Assembly: GCA_029961685.1 (NCBI GenBank)
Contig: JARWKL010000001.1
Span: 26,424,295 to 26,488,294, forward strand
Direction of reading: 5' to 3'
Origin: Aristolochia californica
Taxonomy: Eukaryota; Streptophyta; Magnoliopsida; Piperales; Aristolochiaceae
DNA length: 64,000 nt
Positions 35,994 through 48,159 of this stretch are shown piece by piece. The notes beneath the pieces were generated by a model that did no database searches, was not told where the DNA came from, and saw nothing but the letters and a program-made list of their open reading frames with translations. The position numbers and the translations under genes were made by a program. Each line of letters begins with the position of its first letter. The first letter of the stretch is position 1.

Positions 35994-36941
35994 ACAAATA
36001 GGAATAGAATGTACCTCTCTCCAAAAAATGTTCATGTACATCATGAAACACAGGGAGAATATGATGAACATCCTAATCTTATGCAGGATGGACAAAAGTT
36101 GACAGTAAGTATCCCTAGGATAACTGAAGTCTACAAAAAAGATTGGATTGAATTCCAAAAGAAATCCTTCGTCTTCCAGAAGGAACTATCAGTAGAGATA
36201 CAAGATACCAATTCTAGTACTTTATGTTACAGATTGTTTAGTGAATCTAACTTAGCAAAGCTAAAAAGATTCAAATATGTCCATTATAGACTAGTTCGTA
36301 TAGGATTAGACCCCTTAATATGAATCAACCAAAATTTACCCTTCATAGCAGTTATCATTGATAACTCAGGTAGGAATAATTTTGAAAAAGCCCTACTCGG
36401 AGGAGTTAGAGCAAATTTAGGATTTGGACCAGTTTCTTTTACAACCTGGCCCAATCTACAAATAGATTTGGAAGACAAGCACATCCAAGAGACCTTGTCC
36501 TTAAAAATCTATACAAACAACTGGTAAAAAAATGGAATTCAACAAGGAAGAAAAGTTAAGCGCATATTTGTAAGCATAGTAGCCCGAGGAATCAACACTG
36601 GAAAGGTTCCAGTTAAAGATTCAAAGAAACTCACTGAATTAACCAAAAACATAGGTTATTATGAAAACTTGACCATAGAAGAACTGGACCCCAGAGTGTT
36701 AACATTGCCAATGGAATGGGTAGTCCAACCTTTGGCACCCAGACACCTTTCCCTCTCCCGAAAAACCATAAAGGAGATAAAAGGAAAACTAGTGATCACA
36801 AACACTAGACCCAGCTTTTCCATTGAACAGGATAGGCCCTCTACCTCAACAAGTAGAGCCTCAAACAGTTCCTGTTTTGAAGGAATAGGAAACCCAAGCA
36901 CTAATGCTTATGTTCCACTTCACATCGATGATGGCACATAA
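35986..36941 (+). pseudogene. Decayed viral movement protein (30K superfamily)
   Basis: In the parent virus this protein would move virions or genomes through plasmodesmata. One frame is readable from 36009 to TAA 36939-36941 with two internal stops (TGA 36321, TAA 36525). The likely original ATG (35986) is in another frame, offset by an indel in the A6 run at 36023-36028. Family features seen: KYVHYRLVRIGLDPL, then, after the first stop, a D-x-x-x-R-N-N-F segment leading into ALLGGVRANLGFGPVSF, then WPNLQIDLEDKHI and LSLKIYTNNW. This order and spacing is the conserved core of caulimovirid movement proteins. The C-terminal part (from about 36540) is longer and ends in a Ser/Thr-rich tail. Gene order (primer site, small ORF, movement protein) agrees. 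It cannot make a functional product as it stands. Confidence 0.88.
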
Positions 36942-37285
36942 CCCATATAAAGCCTTAGGCCCATCAATACGAAATAGTGACATCGTTACCAATTCCAAAT
37001 AAAACCTTAGAATCTTATGGTAAGACCCTTAATAGGTTAGAAAAAACTGTAGAGAATCTCCCATAGAAAATAGATTTCCTCTATGATGAACATCAACATA
37101 GAGAAATAATAAATTGTAAAAACATCCTAGAAAATATTCTAGAAAACATTGACTCAGGAAATATTCCTATTTTCTTCAAAGAATTAACAGAACTAAAAGA
37201 AAGTATAGAAAATATAAACAAAGATAAAACACAAGAACTTTTAACAGAAATCATAACATTAAAAGAACATCTAGGTTCTAAAAAA
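36942..37285 (+). pseudogene. Coiled-coil segment of the viral polyprotein, truncated by the right junction
   Basis: After the TAA at 36939 the coding sense moves to another frame. From about 37031 it is open to the satellite junction apart from a TAG at 37064-37066. About 85 codons are rich in Glu, Lys, Asn, Ile and Leu with heptad-like hydrophobic spacing (for example ILENILENIDSGNIPIFF, then FKELTELKESIENINKDK), which predicts a coiled coil. In the family such a segment follows the movement protein and precedes the capsid. The piece between 36942 and 37030 is of unclear frame. Everything downstream (capsid onwards) is lost. Confidence 0.55.
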
Positions 37286-40200
37286 AATTTAATCACAAAC
37301 CACAAATGAACACAAAAGTTTTGTTATCCAAGATTGGGAAATTCCTCTAGATCAACCCTAATAGCTTGGAATTTTATAAGAAAGAGATTTCTTCTACACA
37401 TGTTTTAAAAATGGATATGCATGCTTGAAACAAGTTAAAGATGCAAATGACCAATTGATCTAAAGCTTTTAAAGAGAATAACAAACGCTCATTAAATTCT
37501 CATGTGAACGTGCAGTGGGATATTTACCAGAGTCAAACAAGCCATTATTTTGCCCATTTACAAAAATCTGACCTAACAATCATTGATGATTGTAAAGTGA
37601 TTTATCTTGCATAAGGGGCTATATTTTTGTCAGAAATGACTTATGGATTGGGAGTCAACACTACGTAAAAAATCCCCAGCCTCCCCCTTTTCCCCACGAT
37701 TGCAAATCCTGAGATATAAAAACTAAAAAGAGCTTACAATCCCTAAAAATTATAGACACTCTTTGGAATTATCTCTCTCTACATTTTTGCATTGTGTATT
37801 TCCATTTTAAATGTACACTTTTTTCTTAAATAAAAACATTGAATTTTCCCTGTCCTTTCATCCTGTAAACAAAAAAGGCAAAAAGATCTCAAGAAAATGA
37901 AAATTTTAGAGTTAATGTATGGAAAATATTTAAAATAATAACAAATGTAAGAAAAGAAAATTTATTCACACACCATAAATGAACACAAAAGTTTTGTGAA
38001 CCAAGTTTGGGAAATTCCACTAGTTCAACCCTAATAGCTTGGAATTTTATAAGAAAGAGAGTTCTTCTACACATGTTTTAAAAATGCATATGCAAGCTTG
38101 AAACATGCTAAAGTTTAAAATGACCTATGGATCCAAAGGTTTTAAAGAAAATAACAAGCACTCATTAAATTCTCAAGTGAATGTGCTGTGGCATATTTAC
38201 CTGAGTCAAACAAGCCATTATTTTGCCCATTTACAAAAAGCAGACCTAACAATCATATATGATTGTAAAGTGATTTATCATGCGTAACGGGCTATATTTT
38301 TGTAAGAAATGACTTATGGATTGGGAGTCAACACTCAGTTAAAAATCCCCCGCCTCCCCCTTTTTCCGACGATTGCAAAACCTGAGATATAAAACTAAAA
38401 AGAGCTTACAACCCCTAAAAATTACAGACACTCTTTGGAATTATCTCTCTCTACATTTGTGCATTGCGTATTTCCATATTAGTTGTACACTTTTTTATTA
38501 AATCAAAACGAAGAGTTTTTGCTGTCCCTTCATCCCGTAAACATAAAAAGGCAAATAGATCACAACAAAACGAAAATTTTTGAGTTTATGTATGGAAAAA
38601 ATTTAAAACAATAACAAGTGTAAGTAAATAAAATTTATTCACACACCACAAATGAACATGAAAGTTTTTTTATCCAAGTTTTTGAAATTCCACTAGTTCG
38701 ACCCTAATAGATTGGACTTTTATAAGAAAGAGATTTCTTCTACACATGTTTTAACAATGGATATGCTTGCTTGAAACATGTTAAATATGGAAATCACCTA
38801 TGGATCCAAAGCTTTTAAAGAGAATAACAAACGCTCATTAAATTCTCAAGTGAACGTGTAGCGGGATATTTACCCGAGTCAAACAAACCATTATTTTGCC
38901 CATTTGCAAAAGGCTAACCTAACAATCATGAATGATTGTAAAGTGATTTCTCAAGCGTAACGGGCTATATTTTTCTAAGAAATGACTTATGGATTGGGAG
39001 TCAACACTCAGTTAAAAATCCGCCGCCTCCCCCTTTTCCCCATGATTGTAAAACCTAAGATTTAAAACTAAAAAGAGCTTAAAATCCCTAAAAATTACAG
39101 AGACTAATTGGAATTATCTCTGTCTACATTTGTGCATTGTGCAATTCCATTTTTTATGTAAAATTTTTTCTTAAATCAAAACTTTCAATCTTCGCTCTCC
39201 CTTCATCCCGTGAACTAAAAAAGGCAAATAGATCACAACAAAATGAAAATTTTATAGTTTATGTGTGGAAAAAAATTAAAAAAATAACAAATGTAAGTAA
39301 AGAAAATTTATTCACATACCACAAATGAACACAAAAGCTTTGTTATCCAAGTTTGGGAAATTGCACTAGTTCAACCCCCGTAGCTCGGAATTTTATAAGA
39401 AAGAGATTTTTTCTACACATGTTTTAAAAATGGATATGCCTACTTGAAACATGTTAAAGATGCAAATGACCTATGGATCCAAAGCTTTTAAAGAGAATAA
39501 GAAACGCTCATTAAATTCTCAAGTGAACGTATGGTGGGATATTTACCCGAGTCAAACAAGCCATTATGTTGCCCATTTACAAAAAAAAACTGACCTAACA
39601 ATCATGGATTATTGTAAAGTGATTTATCATGCGTAACGGGCTATATTTTTGTAATAAATGACTTTTGGATTGGGTGTCAACACTCAGTTAAAAATCCCCC
39701 GCTTCCCCTTTTCCTGACGATTGTAAAACCTGAGATATAAAAACTAAAAAGAGCTTACAATCCCTAAAAATTACAGACAATCTTTGGAATTATCTCTCTC
39801 TACTTTTGTGAATTGTGCATTTTAATTTTAGATCTACACTTGTTTTTTAAATAAAAACTTTGAGTTTTCACTCTCCCTTCATCCTGTAAACAAAAACGGC
39901 AAATAGATCACTACAAAATGAAAATTTTAGAGTATATGTAAGGAAAAAATTTACAAAATTAATAAATGTAAGTAAAGAAAATTTATTCACACACCACAAA
40001 TGAACACAAAAGTTTCGTTAATCAAGTTCGGAAAATTCTACTAGTTCAACTTTAATAGCTTTGAATTTTATAAGAATGAGATTTCTTCTACATATGTTTT
40101 TCAAATGGATATGCATGCTAAAAACATGTTAAAAATGGAAATGGCCAAGGATCCAAAGCTTTTAAAGAAAATAACAAACGCTCATTAAATTCTCAAGTGA

Positions 40201-40669
40201 ACGTACGGTGGGATATTTACCCGAGTAAAAGAAATAATTATTTTTCCCATTTACAAAAAGCTGACCTAACAATCATGGATGTTTGTAAAGTGATTTTTCA
40301 TGCGTAACAGACTATATTTTTGTAAGAAATGACTTATGGATTGGGTTTAAACACACAGTTAAAAATCCCCAACCTCCCCCTTTTCCCGACAATTACAAAA
40401 CCTGAGATATAAAAACTAAAAAGAGCTTACAATCCCTAAAAATTAAAGAAACTCTATGGAATTATCTCTCTCAACATTTGTGCATTGTGCATTTCCATTT
40501 TATATGTACACTTTTTGCTTAAATCAAAACTTTGAGTTTTCGCTCTCCCTTCATCCTGTAAACTAAAGAGGCAAAAAGAGCACAACAAAATGAAAATTTT
40601 AGAGTTTATGTAGAGAAAAAACTTTAAAAAAAATTGTATTTAAAGAAAATTTATTCACACACCACAAAT

Positions 40670-40985
40670 GAACACAAAAATTTTGTTACCCAAGTTTGGG
40701 AAATTCCGCTTGTTCAATCCTAATTGCTTGCAATTTTAAAAGAAAGAGATTTCTTCTACACATGTTTAAAAAATGGATATGCAGGCTTGAGACATGTTAA
40801 AGATGCAAATGACCTATGGGTCCAAAGCTTTTAAAGAGAATAACAAATGCAAATTAAATTCTCTAGTGAACGTGCGGTGGGATATTTACCCGAGGTAAAC
40901 AAGCCATTATTTTGCCCATTTACAAAAAGCGGACCTATCAATCATGGATGATTGTAATATGATTTATCATGCGTAATGGGCTATA
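40670..40985 (+). repeat. Satellite block shared at an 8-monomer offset, copy 1
   Basis: Shares private variants with 46010-46325 at an offset of 5344 bp: TTACCCAAGTTTGGG, CCGCTTGTTCAATCCTA followed by TTGCTTGCAATTTTAAAAG, GGCTTGAGACATG, TTACCCGAGG, and GTAATATGATTTATC. CTTGAGACATG lies at 40786 and 46130. Confidence 0.87.
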
Positions 40986-42300
40986 TTTTTTAAGAAAATG
41001 ACTTATGGATTGGGAGTCAAGACGCAGTTAAAAATCCCCCACCTCGCCCTTTTTCCCCACGATTGCAAAACCTGAGATATAAAAACTAAAAAGAGCTTAA
41101 AATCCCTAAAAATTACAGAAACTCTTTGGAATTATCTCTCTCTGCATTAGTTCATTTCCTTTTTAGATGTACACTTTTTTCTTAAATCAAAACTTTGAGT
41201 TTTCGCTCTCTCTTTATCCCTTAAAAAAAGGCAAATAGACCACTACAAAATGAAAATAGTAGAGTTTATGTATGGAAAAAATTTAAAACAATAAAAAATG
41301 TAAGTAAATAAAAGTTATTCACACACCACAGATGAACACATAAGTGTTGTTATCCAAGTTCGGGAAATTCCACTAGTTCAACCCTAATAGCTTGGAATTT
41401 AATACAAAAGAGATTTCTTCTACATATGTTTTATAAATGGATATGCATGCTTTAAACATGTTAAAGATGCAAATGACCTTTGGATCCCAAGCTTTTAAAG
41501 AGAATAACAAACGCTCATTAAATTCTCAAGTGAACGAGCGGTGGGATATTTACCCAGAGTAAAACAAGCCATTATTTTGCCCATTTACAAAAGGCTGACC
41601 TAACAATCATAGATGATTGTAAAGTGATTTATCATGCGTAACGGGCTGTATTTTTGTAAGAAATGACGTATGGATTGGGAGTCAACACTCATTTGAAAAT
41701 CACTTGTCTCCCCTTTTCCTAACGATTGCAAAACCTGAGATATAAAAACTAAAAAGAGCTTAGAATCCCTAAAAATTACATAGACTCTTTGGAATTATCT
41801 CTCTTTACATTTGTGCATGGTGTATTTCCTTTTTGAAAAATCAAAACTTTGATTTTTCACTCTCCCTTCATCCCATAAACAAAAAAGGCAAAAAGATCAC
41901 AGCAAAATGAAAATTTAAGAGTTTTTGTATGGAAAAAAATTAAAACAATAATAAATGTAACTAAAAAAATTTTATTCACACACCATAAATGAACACAAAA
42001 TTTTTGTTGTCCAAGTTTGGGAAATTCCACTAGTTCAACCCTAATAGCTTGGAATTTTATAAGAAAGATATTTGTTCTACACATGTTTTAAAAATGGATA
42101 TGCGTGCTTGAAACATGTTAAAGATGCAAATGACCTATAGATCCAAAGCTTTTAAAGAGAATAACAAATGCTCATTAAATTCTCTAGTGAACGTGCAGTG
42201 GGATATTTACTCGAGTCAAACAAGCCATTATTTTGCCCATTTACAAAATGCTGACCTAACAATCATAGATGATTGTAAACTGATTTATCATGTGTAACCG
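40855..42300 (+). repeat. 2.2-monomer block shared with the left arm, copy 2
   Basis: Partner of 26980-28450, with the same ordered variants on the other side of the EPRV. Confidence 0.8.
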
Positions 42301-45300
42301 GCTTTTTTTTGTAAGAAATTACTTATGGATTGGGAGTCAATGCTCAGTTAAAAATCTCCTACCTCCCCCTTTTCCCCATGATTGCAAAACCTGTGATATA
42401 AAAACTAAAAATAGCGTACAATCCCTCAAAATTACAAACACACTTTGGAAATATCTCTCTCTAAATTTTTCCATTATGCATTTCCATTTTACATGTACAC
42501 TTTCTCCTTAAATCAAAACTTTGAGGCTTCACTCTCCCTTCATTCCGTAAGCAAAAAGGCAAATAGATCACAAGAAAATGAAAATTTTAGAGTTTATGTT
42601 TGTAAAAAATATTAAACAATAACAAAAGTTAGTAAATAAAATTTATTCACACACCACAAATGAACACAAAAGTTTTGTTATCCAAGTTTGAGAAATTCCA
42701 CTAGTTAAACCCAAATAGCTTGGAATTTTATAAGAAAGAGATTTCTTATACAGTTGTTTTAAAAATGGATATGCATGCTTGAAACATGTTAAAGATGCAA
42801 ATGACCTATGGATCCAAAGCTTTTAAAGAGAATAACAAACGCTCATTAAATTCTCAAGTAAAGGTCCGCTGGGATATTAATCCGAGTCAAACAAATAATT
42901 GTTTTTCCCATTTACAAAAAGCTGACATAACAATAATGGATGATTGTAAAGTGATTTTTCATGCGTAACGGGCTATATTTTTGTAAGAAATGACTTATGG
43001 ATGGGGTGCCAACACTCAGTTAAAAATCCCCAGCCTCCCCCTTTTTTGGACAATTGCAAAACCTGAGATATAAAAACTATAAAGAGCTTACAATCCCTAA
43101 AAGTTACAGAAACTCTTTGGAATTATCTCTCTCTACATTTCTACATTGTGCATTTTCATTTTAGATGTACAATTTTTTCTTAAATCAAAACTTTGAGTTT
43201 TCGTTCTCCCTTCATCCTGTAAACTAAAGAGGCAAATAGATCATAACAAAATGAAAATTTTAGAGTTTATGTATGGAAAAAATTTAAAACAATAACATTT
43301 GTAAGTAAAGAAAATTGATTCACACACCACAAATGAACACAAAAGTTTTGTTATCCAAGTTTGGGAAATTCCTCTAGTTAAACCCAAATAGCATGGAATT
43401 TTATAAGAAAGAGATTTCTTCTACACATGTTTTAAAAATGGATATGCATGCTTGAAACATGTAAAAGATGCAAATGTCCTATGGATCCAAAGCTTTTAAA
43501 AAGAATAACAAACGCTAATTAAATTCTCAAGTGAACGTGTTGTGGGATATTTACCTGAGTCAAACAAGCCATTATTTTGCCCATTAACAAAAAGCTGACC
43601 TAACAATCATGGATAATTGTAAAGTGATTTATGATGCATAACGGGCTATATTTTTGTAAGAAATGAATTATGGATTTGGAGTCAACACTCAGTAAAAAAT
43701 CCCCCGCCTCCGCCTTTTCCCAACGATTGCAAAACATGATATATAAAAACTAAAAAGTGCTTACAATCCATTAAAATTACAGACACTCTTTGGAATTATC
43801 TCTCTCAAAATTTTTGCATTGTTCCTTTCTATTTTAGGTGTACACTTTTTTCTTATATCAAAACTTTGAGTTTTCACTCTCCCTTCATCCCAAAAACAAA
43901 AAAGGCAAATTGATCACAACAAAATGAAAATTTTAGAGTTTATGTATGGTAAAAATTTAAAAAAAAAAACAAATGTAAGTAAAAAAATTTATTCACACAC
44001 CACAAATGAACACAAAAGTTTAGTTATCCAAGTTTGGGATTTTCCAATAGTTCAACCCTAAAAGCTTGGAATTTTATAAGAAAGAGATTTCTTCTACACA
44101 TGTTTTAAAAATAAATATGCATGCTTGAAACATGTTAAAGATGCAAATAACCTTTGGATCCAAACATTTTAAATAGAATAACAAACGCTCATTAAATTCT
44201 CAAGTGAACGTGCGGTGGGATATTTACCCTATTCAAACAAGCCTTTATTTTTCACATTTAAAAAAAAACTTACCTAACAATCATGTATGATTGTAAAGTG
44301 ATTTATCATGTGTAACGGGCTACATTTTGTAAGAAATGATTTATGGATTGGGAGTAAAGAATCAGTTAAAAATCCCCCGCCTCCCCCTTTTCCCGACTTT
44401 TGCAAAACCTGAGATATAAAAACTAAATAGAGCTTACTATCCCTAAAAATTACAGACACTCATTGGAATTATCTCTCGCTACATTTGTGCATTGTTCATT
44501 TCAATTTTAGATCTGCAATTTTTTCTTAAATCAATACTTTGAGTTTTCGCTCTCCCTTCATCCTGTAAACAAAAAAGGTAAATAGATCACAACAAAATAA
44601 AAATTTAAGAGTCTATGTATGAAATTTTGTTTTAAAAATAACAAATATAAGTAAAGAAAATTTATTCACACACCACAAATGAACAAAAAAGTTTCGTTAT
44701 CCAAGTTTGGGAAATTCCACTAGTGCAATCTTAATAGCTTGGATTTTAATAAGAAAGAGATTTCTTCTACACTTGTTTTAAAAATGGATATGCATGCTAG
44801 AAACATGTTAAAGATGAAAATGACCTTTGAATCCAAAGCTTTTAAAATGAATAACAAACTCACATGTAATTTTCAAGTGAACGTGCAGTGGGATATTTAC
44901 CCGAGTCAAACAAGCCATTATTTTGCCAATTTACAAAAACCTGACCTAACAAACATGGATGATTTTAGAGTGATTTATCATGCATAACAGGCTATTGTTT
45001 TGTAAGAAATGACTTATGGATTGGTAGTCAACACTTACTTAAAAGTCCCCCGCCTCCCCCTTTTCCCCTCGATTGCTAAACCAGAGATATAAAAACTAAA
45101 AAGAACTTACTATCCCTAAAAATTATAGACAGTCTTTGGAATTATCTCTCTCTACATTTGTGCATTGTGCATTTTTATTTTAGACGTACACATTTTTCTT
45201 GAATCAAAACTTTGATTTTTCGCTCTCCTTTCAACACATAAACAAAAAAGGCAAATAGATCACGAAACATCAAAATTTTAGAGTTTATGTATTGAAAAAT

Positions 45301-46009
45301 TTTAAACAAAATTAAAAGCAAGAAAAGAAATTTTATTCACACACTACAAATCAACACAAAAGTTTTGTTATCCAAGTTTGGGAAATTCCACAAGTTCATC
45401 CCTAATAACTTGGAATTTTAAAAGAAAGAAATTACTTCTACACTTGTTTTAAAAATGAATATGCATGCTTGAAACATCTTAATGATACAAATCACCTACG
45501 GATCCAAAGCTTTTAAAGAGAATAACAAACGCTGATTTAATTTTCAAGTGAACGTGCAGTGGGATATTTACTCGAGTCAAACAAGCCATTATTTTGCCCA
45601 TTTAAAAAAAGCTGACCAAACAATCATGGAAGATTGTAAAGTGATTTATGGGCTATATTTTTGTAAGAAATGACTTATGGATTGGGAGTCAACACTTAAT
45701 TAAAAATCCCCCTCCTCCTCCTTTTCCTGACGATTGAAAAACCTGAGAAATAAAAACCAAAAAGCACTTTCAATCCCTAAAAATTTAAGACATTCTCTGG
45801 AATTATATCTCTCTACATTTTTGCATTGTGCATTTCCATTTTACATCTACACTTTTTTCTTAAATCAAAAGTTTGATTTTTCGCTCTCCCTTCATCCCGT
45901 AAAAAAAAAGGAAAAAACATCACAACAAAATTAAAATTTTAGAATTTAAGTATGGAAAAAACTTAAAACCATAAAAAATGTATGTAAAGAAAATTTATTC
46001 ACACACCAA

Positions 46010-46325
46010 AAATGATCAAAAAAATTTTTTTACCCAAGTTTGGGAAATTCCGCTTGTTCAATCCTAGTTGCTTGCAATTTTAAAAGAAAGAGATTTCTTC
46101 TACACAAGTTTTAAAAATGGATAGGTAGGCTTGAGACATGTTAAAGATGCAAATGACCTATGGATCCAAAGCTTTTAAAGAGAATAACAAATGCACATTA
46201 AATTCTCTAGTGAACGTGCAGTGGGATATTTACCCGAGGCAAACAAGCCATTATTTTTCCCATTTACAAAAAGCAGACCTAACAATCATGGATGATTGTA
46301 ATATGATTTATCTTGCATAACGGGC
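46010..46325 (+). repeat. Satellite block shared at an 8-monomer offset, copy 2
   Basis: Partner of 40670-40985, with the same series of private variants. It differs by small changes such as CCTAGTTGC against CCTAATTGC. Confidence 0.87.
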
Positions 46326-48159
46326 TATATTTTTTTAAGAAATGACTTATGGATTGTGAGTCAACACTCAATTAAAAATCCCCCGCCTCCCCCTTTTCCC
46401 TACGATTGCAAAACCTGATTTATAAAAACAAAAAAGAGCTGACAATCCCCAAAAATTACAAACACCCTTCTGAATTATCTCTCTCTACATTTGTACAATG
46501 TGCATTTTATTTTAGTTGTACACTTTTTTCTTAAATCAAAACTTTGAGTTTTCGCTCTCCCTTCATCCCGTTAACAAAAACGGCAAAAAGATCACAACAA
46601 AATGAAAATTTTAGAGTTTATGAATGGAAAAAAATTAAAAAAATAACAAATGTAAGTAAAGAAAATTTATTCACACAGCACAAATAAACACAAAAATTTG
46701 TTTATCCAAGTTTGGGAAATTCCACTAGTTAAACACTAATAGCTTGGAATTTTATAAGATCGAGATTTCTTCTACACTTGTTTTAAAAATGGATATGAAT
46801 GTTTGAAACAAGTAAAAGATGCAAATGACCTATGGATCCAAAGCTTTTAAATAGAATAACAAACGGTCATTAAAGTCTCAACTCAACGTGCGATGGGATA
46901 TTTACCTGAGGCAAATAAGCCATTATTTTGCCCATGTACAAAAAGCTGACCTAACAATCATGGATGATTGTAATATGATATGTCATGTGTAATGGGATAT
47001 ATTTTTGTATGAAATGACTTATGGATTGGGAGTCAACACTTAGTTAAAAATTCCCCGCCTCCCCTTTTTCTCTACGATTGAAAAACCTGATTTATAAAAA
47101 CAAAAAAGTACTTACAATCCCTAAAAATTACAAACACACTTTTGAATTATCTCTGTCTACATTTGTGCAATGTGCATTTCCATTTTAGTTTTACACTTTT
47201 TTCTTAAATAAAAAATTTGAGTATTAGCTCGCCCTTCATCCCGTTAAAAAAAAGGCAAATAGATCACAACAAAATGAAAATTTTGAGAGTTAATGTATGG
47301 AAAAAAATTAAAACAATAACAAATGTAAGTAAAGAAAATTTATTCACACATAACAAATGAACACAAAAGTTTTGTTATCCAAGTTTGGGAAATTCCACTA
47401 GTTAAACACTAATAGCTTGGAATTTTATAAGAAAGAGATTTCTTCTACACTTGTTTTAAAAATGGATATGCATGCTTGAAACATGTTAAAAATGCAAATG
47501 ACCTATGAATCCAAAGATTTTAAACAGAATAACAAACGCTAATTAAAGTCTCAAGTGAACGTGCGTTGGGATATGTTCCTGAGTCAAATAAGCCATTATT
47601 TTGCACATTTACAAAAATCTGACCTAACAATCATGGAGGATTGTAAAGTGATTTATCTTGCATAACGGGATATATTTTTGGAGTCAAATCTCAGTTAAAA
47701 ATCCCTGCCTCTCCCTTTTCCCTACTATTGCAAAACTTGAGATTTAAACACTAAAAAGAGCTTTCAATCCCTTAATATTACATACAATCTCTAGAAGTAT
47801 CTCTCTCTACATTTGTGCATTGTGCATTTCCATTTGAGATGTACATTTTTTTCTTAAAACAAATGATTGAGTTTTCGCTCTCCCTTCATCCGGTAAACAA
47901 AAAAGGAAAAAATATCACAACAAAATGAAAACTTAGAGTTTATGTATGGAAAAAATTTAAAGCAATAAAAAAATTAAGTAAAGAAAATTTATTCACACAC
48001 CACAAATGAACACAAAAATTTTGTTATCCAAGTTTGGGAAATTCCGCTTGTTTAACCTAATTGCTTGGAATTTTATAAGAAAGTGATTTCCTCTAAAAAT
48101 GCTTTAAAAAAGGATAGGCTTGCTTGAAACATGTTAAAGATGCAAATGACCTATGGATC

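Larger units (their letters stand above)
32181..37285 (+). mobile_element. Endogenous pararetrovirus fragment (Caulimoviridae), decayed
   Basis: A 5.1 kb non-satellite island interrupts the array. Family placement rests on three things seen here: a movement-protein reading frame with the 30K-superfamily core of plant pararetroviruses (36009-36941), two 12-base matches to the initiator-tRNA-Met primer site upstream of it, and a long leader with a splice donor and poly(A) signal and no LTRs. The order last ORF, promoter, leader, primer site, ORF1, movement protein is what a circular caulimovirid gives when opened inside its polyprotein. Capsid, protease, reverse transcriptase and RNase H are missing. 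At the left edge GAGTCAAACAA of the satellite passes into CTATTGTCG. At the right edge A-rich viral sequence passes into TTTAATCACAAACC. No target-site duplication is seen. All ORFs are broken. Genus is not determined; the ATG/TGA overlap of successive ORFs and the separate last ORF recall badna-, tungro- and solendovirus-like layouts. Confidence 0.9.

Noticed and set aside
36659..36901. 80-codon - strand frame opposite the movement protein C-terminus
   Set aside because: Antisense shadow of the movement-protein frame.
36009..36941. Intact, potentially active viral gene
   Set aside because: Two in-frame stops, a frameshifted start, and the loss of all capsid and polymerase genes make the copy inactive.
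32181..37285. LTR retrotransposon as an explanation for the insert
   Set aside because: No direct terminal repeats or TG...CA ends, no target duplication, and the main protein is a plant-virus movement protein. The primer site alone would have fitted either.
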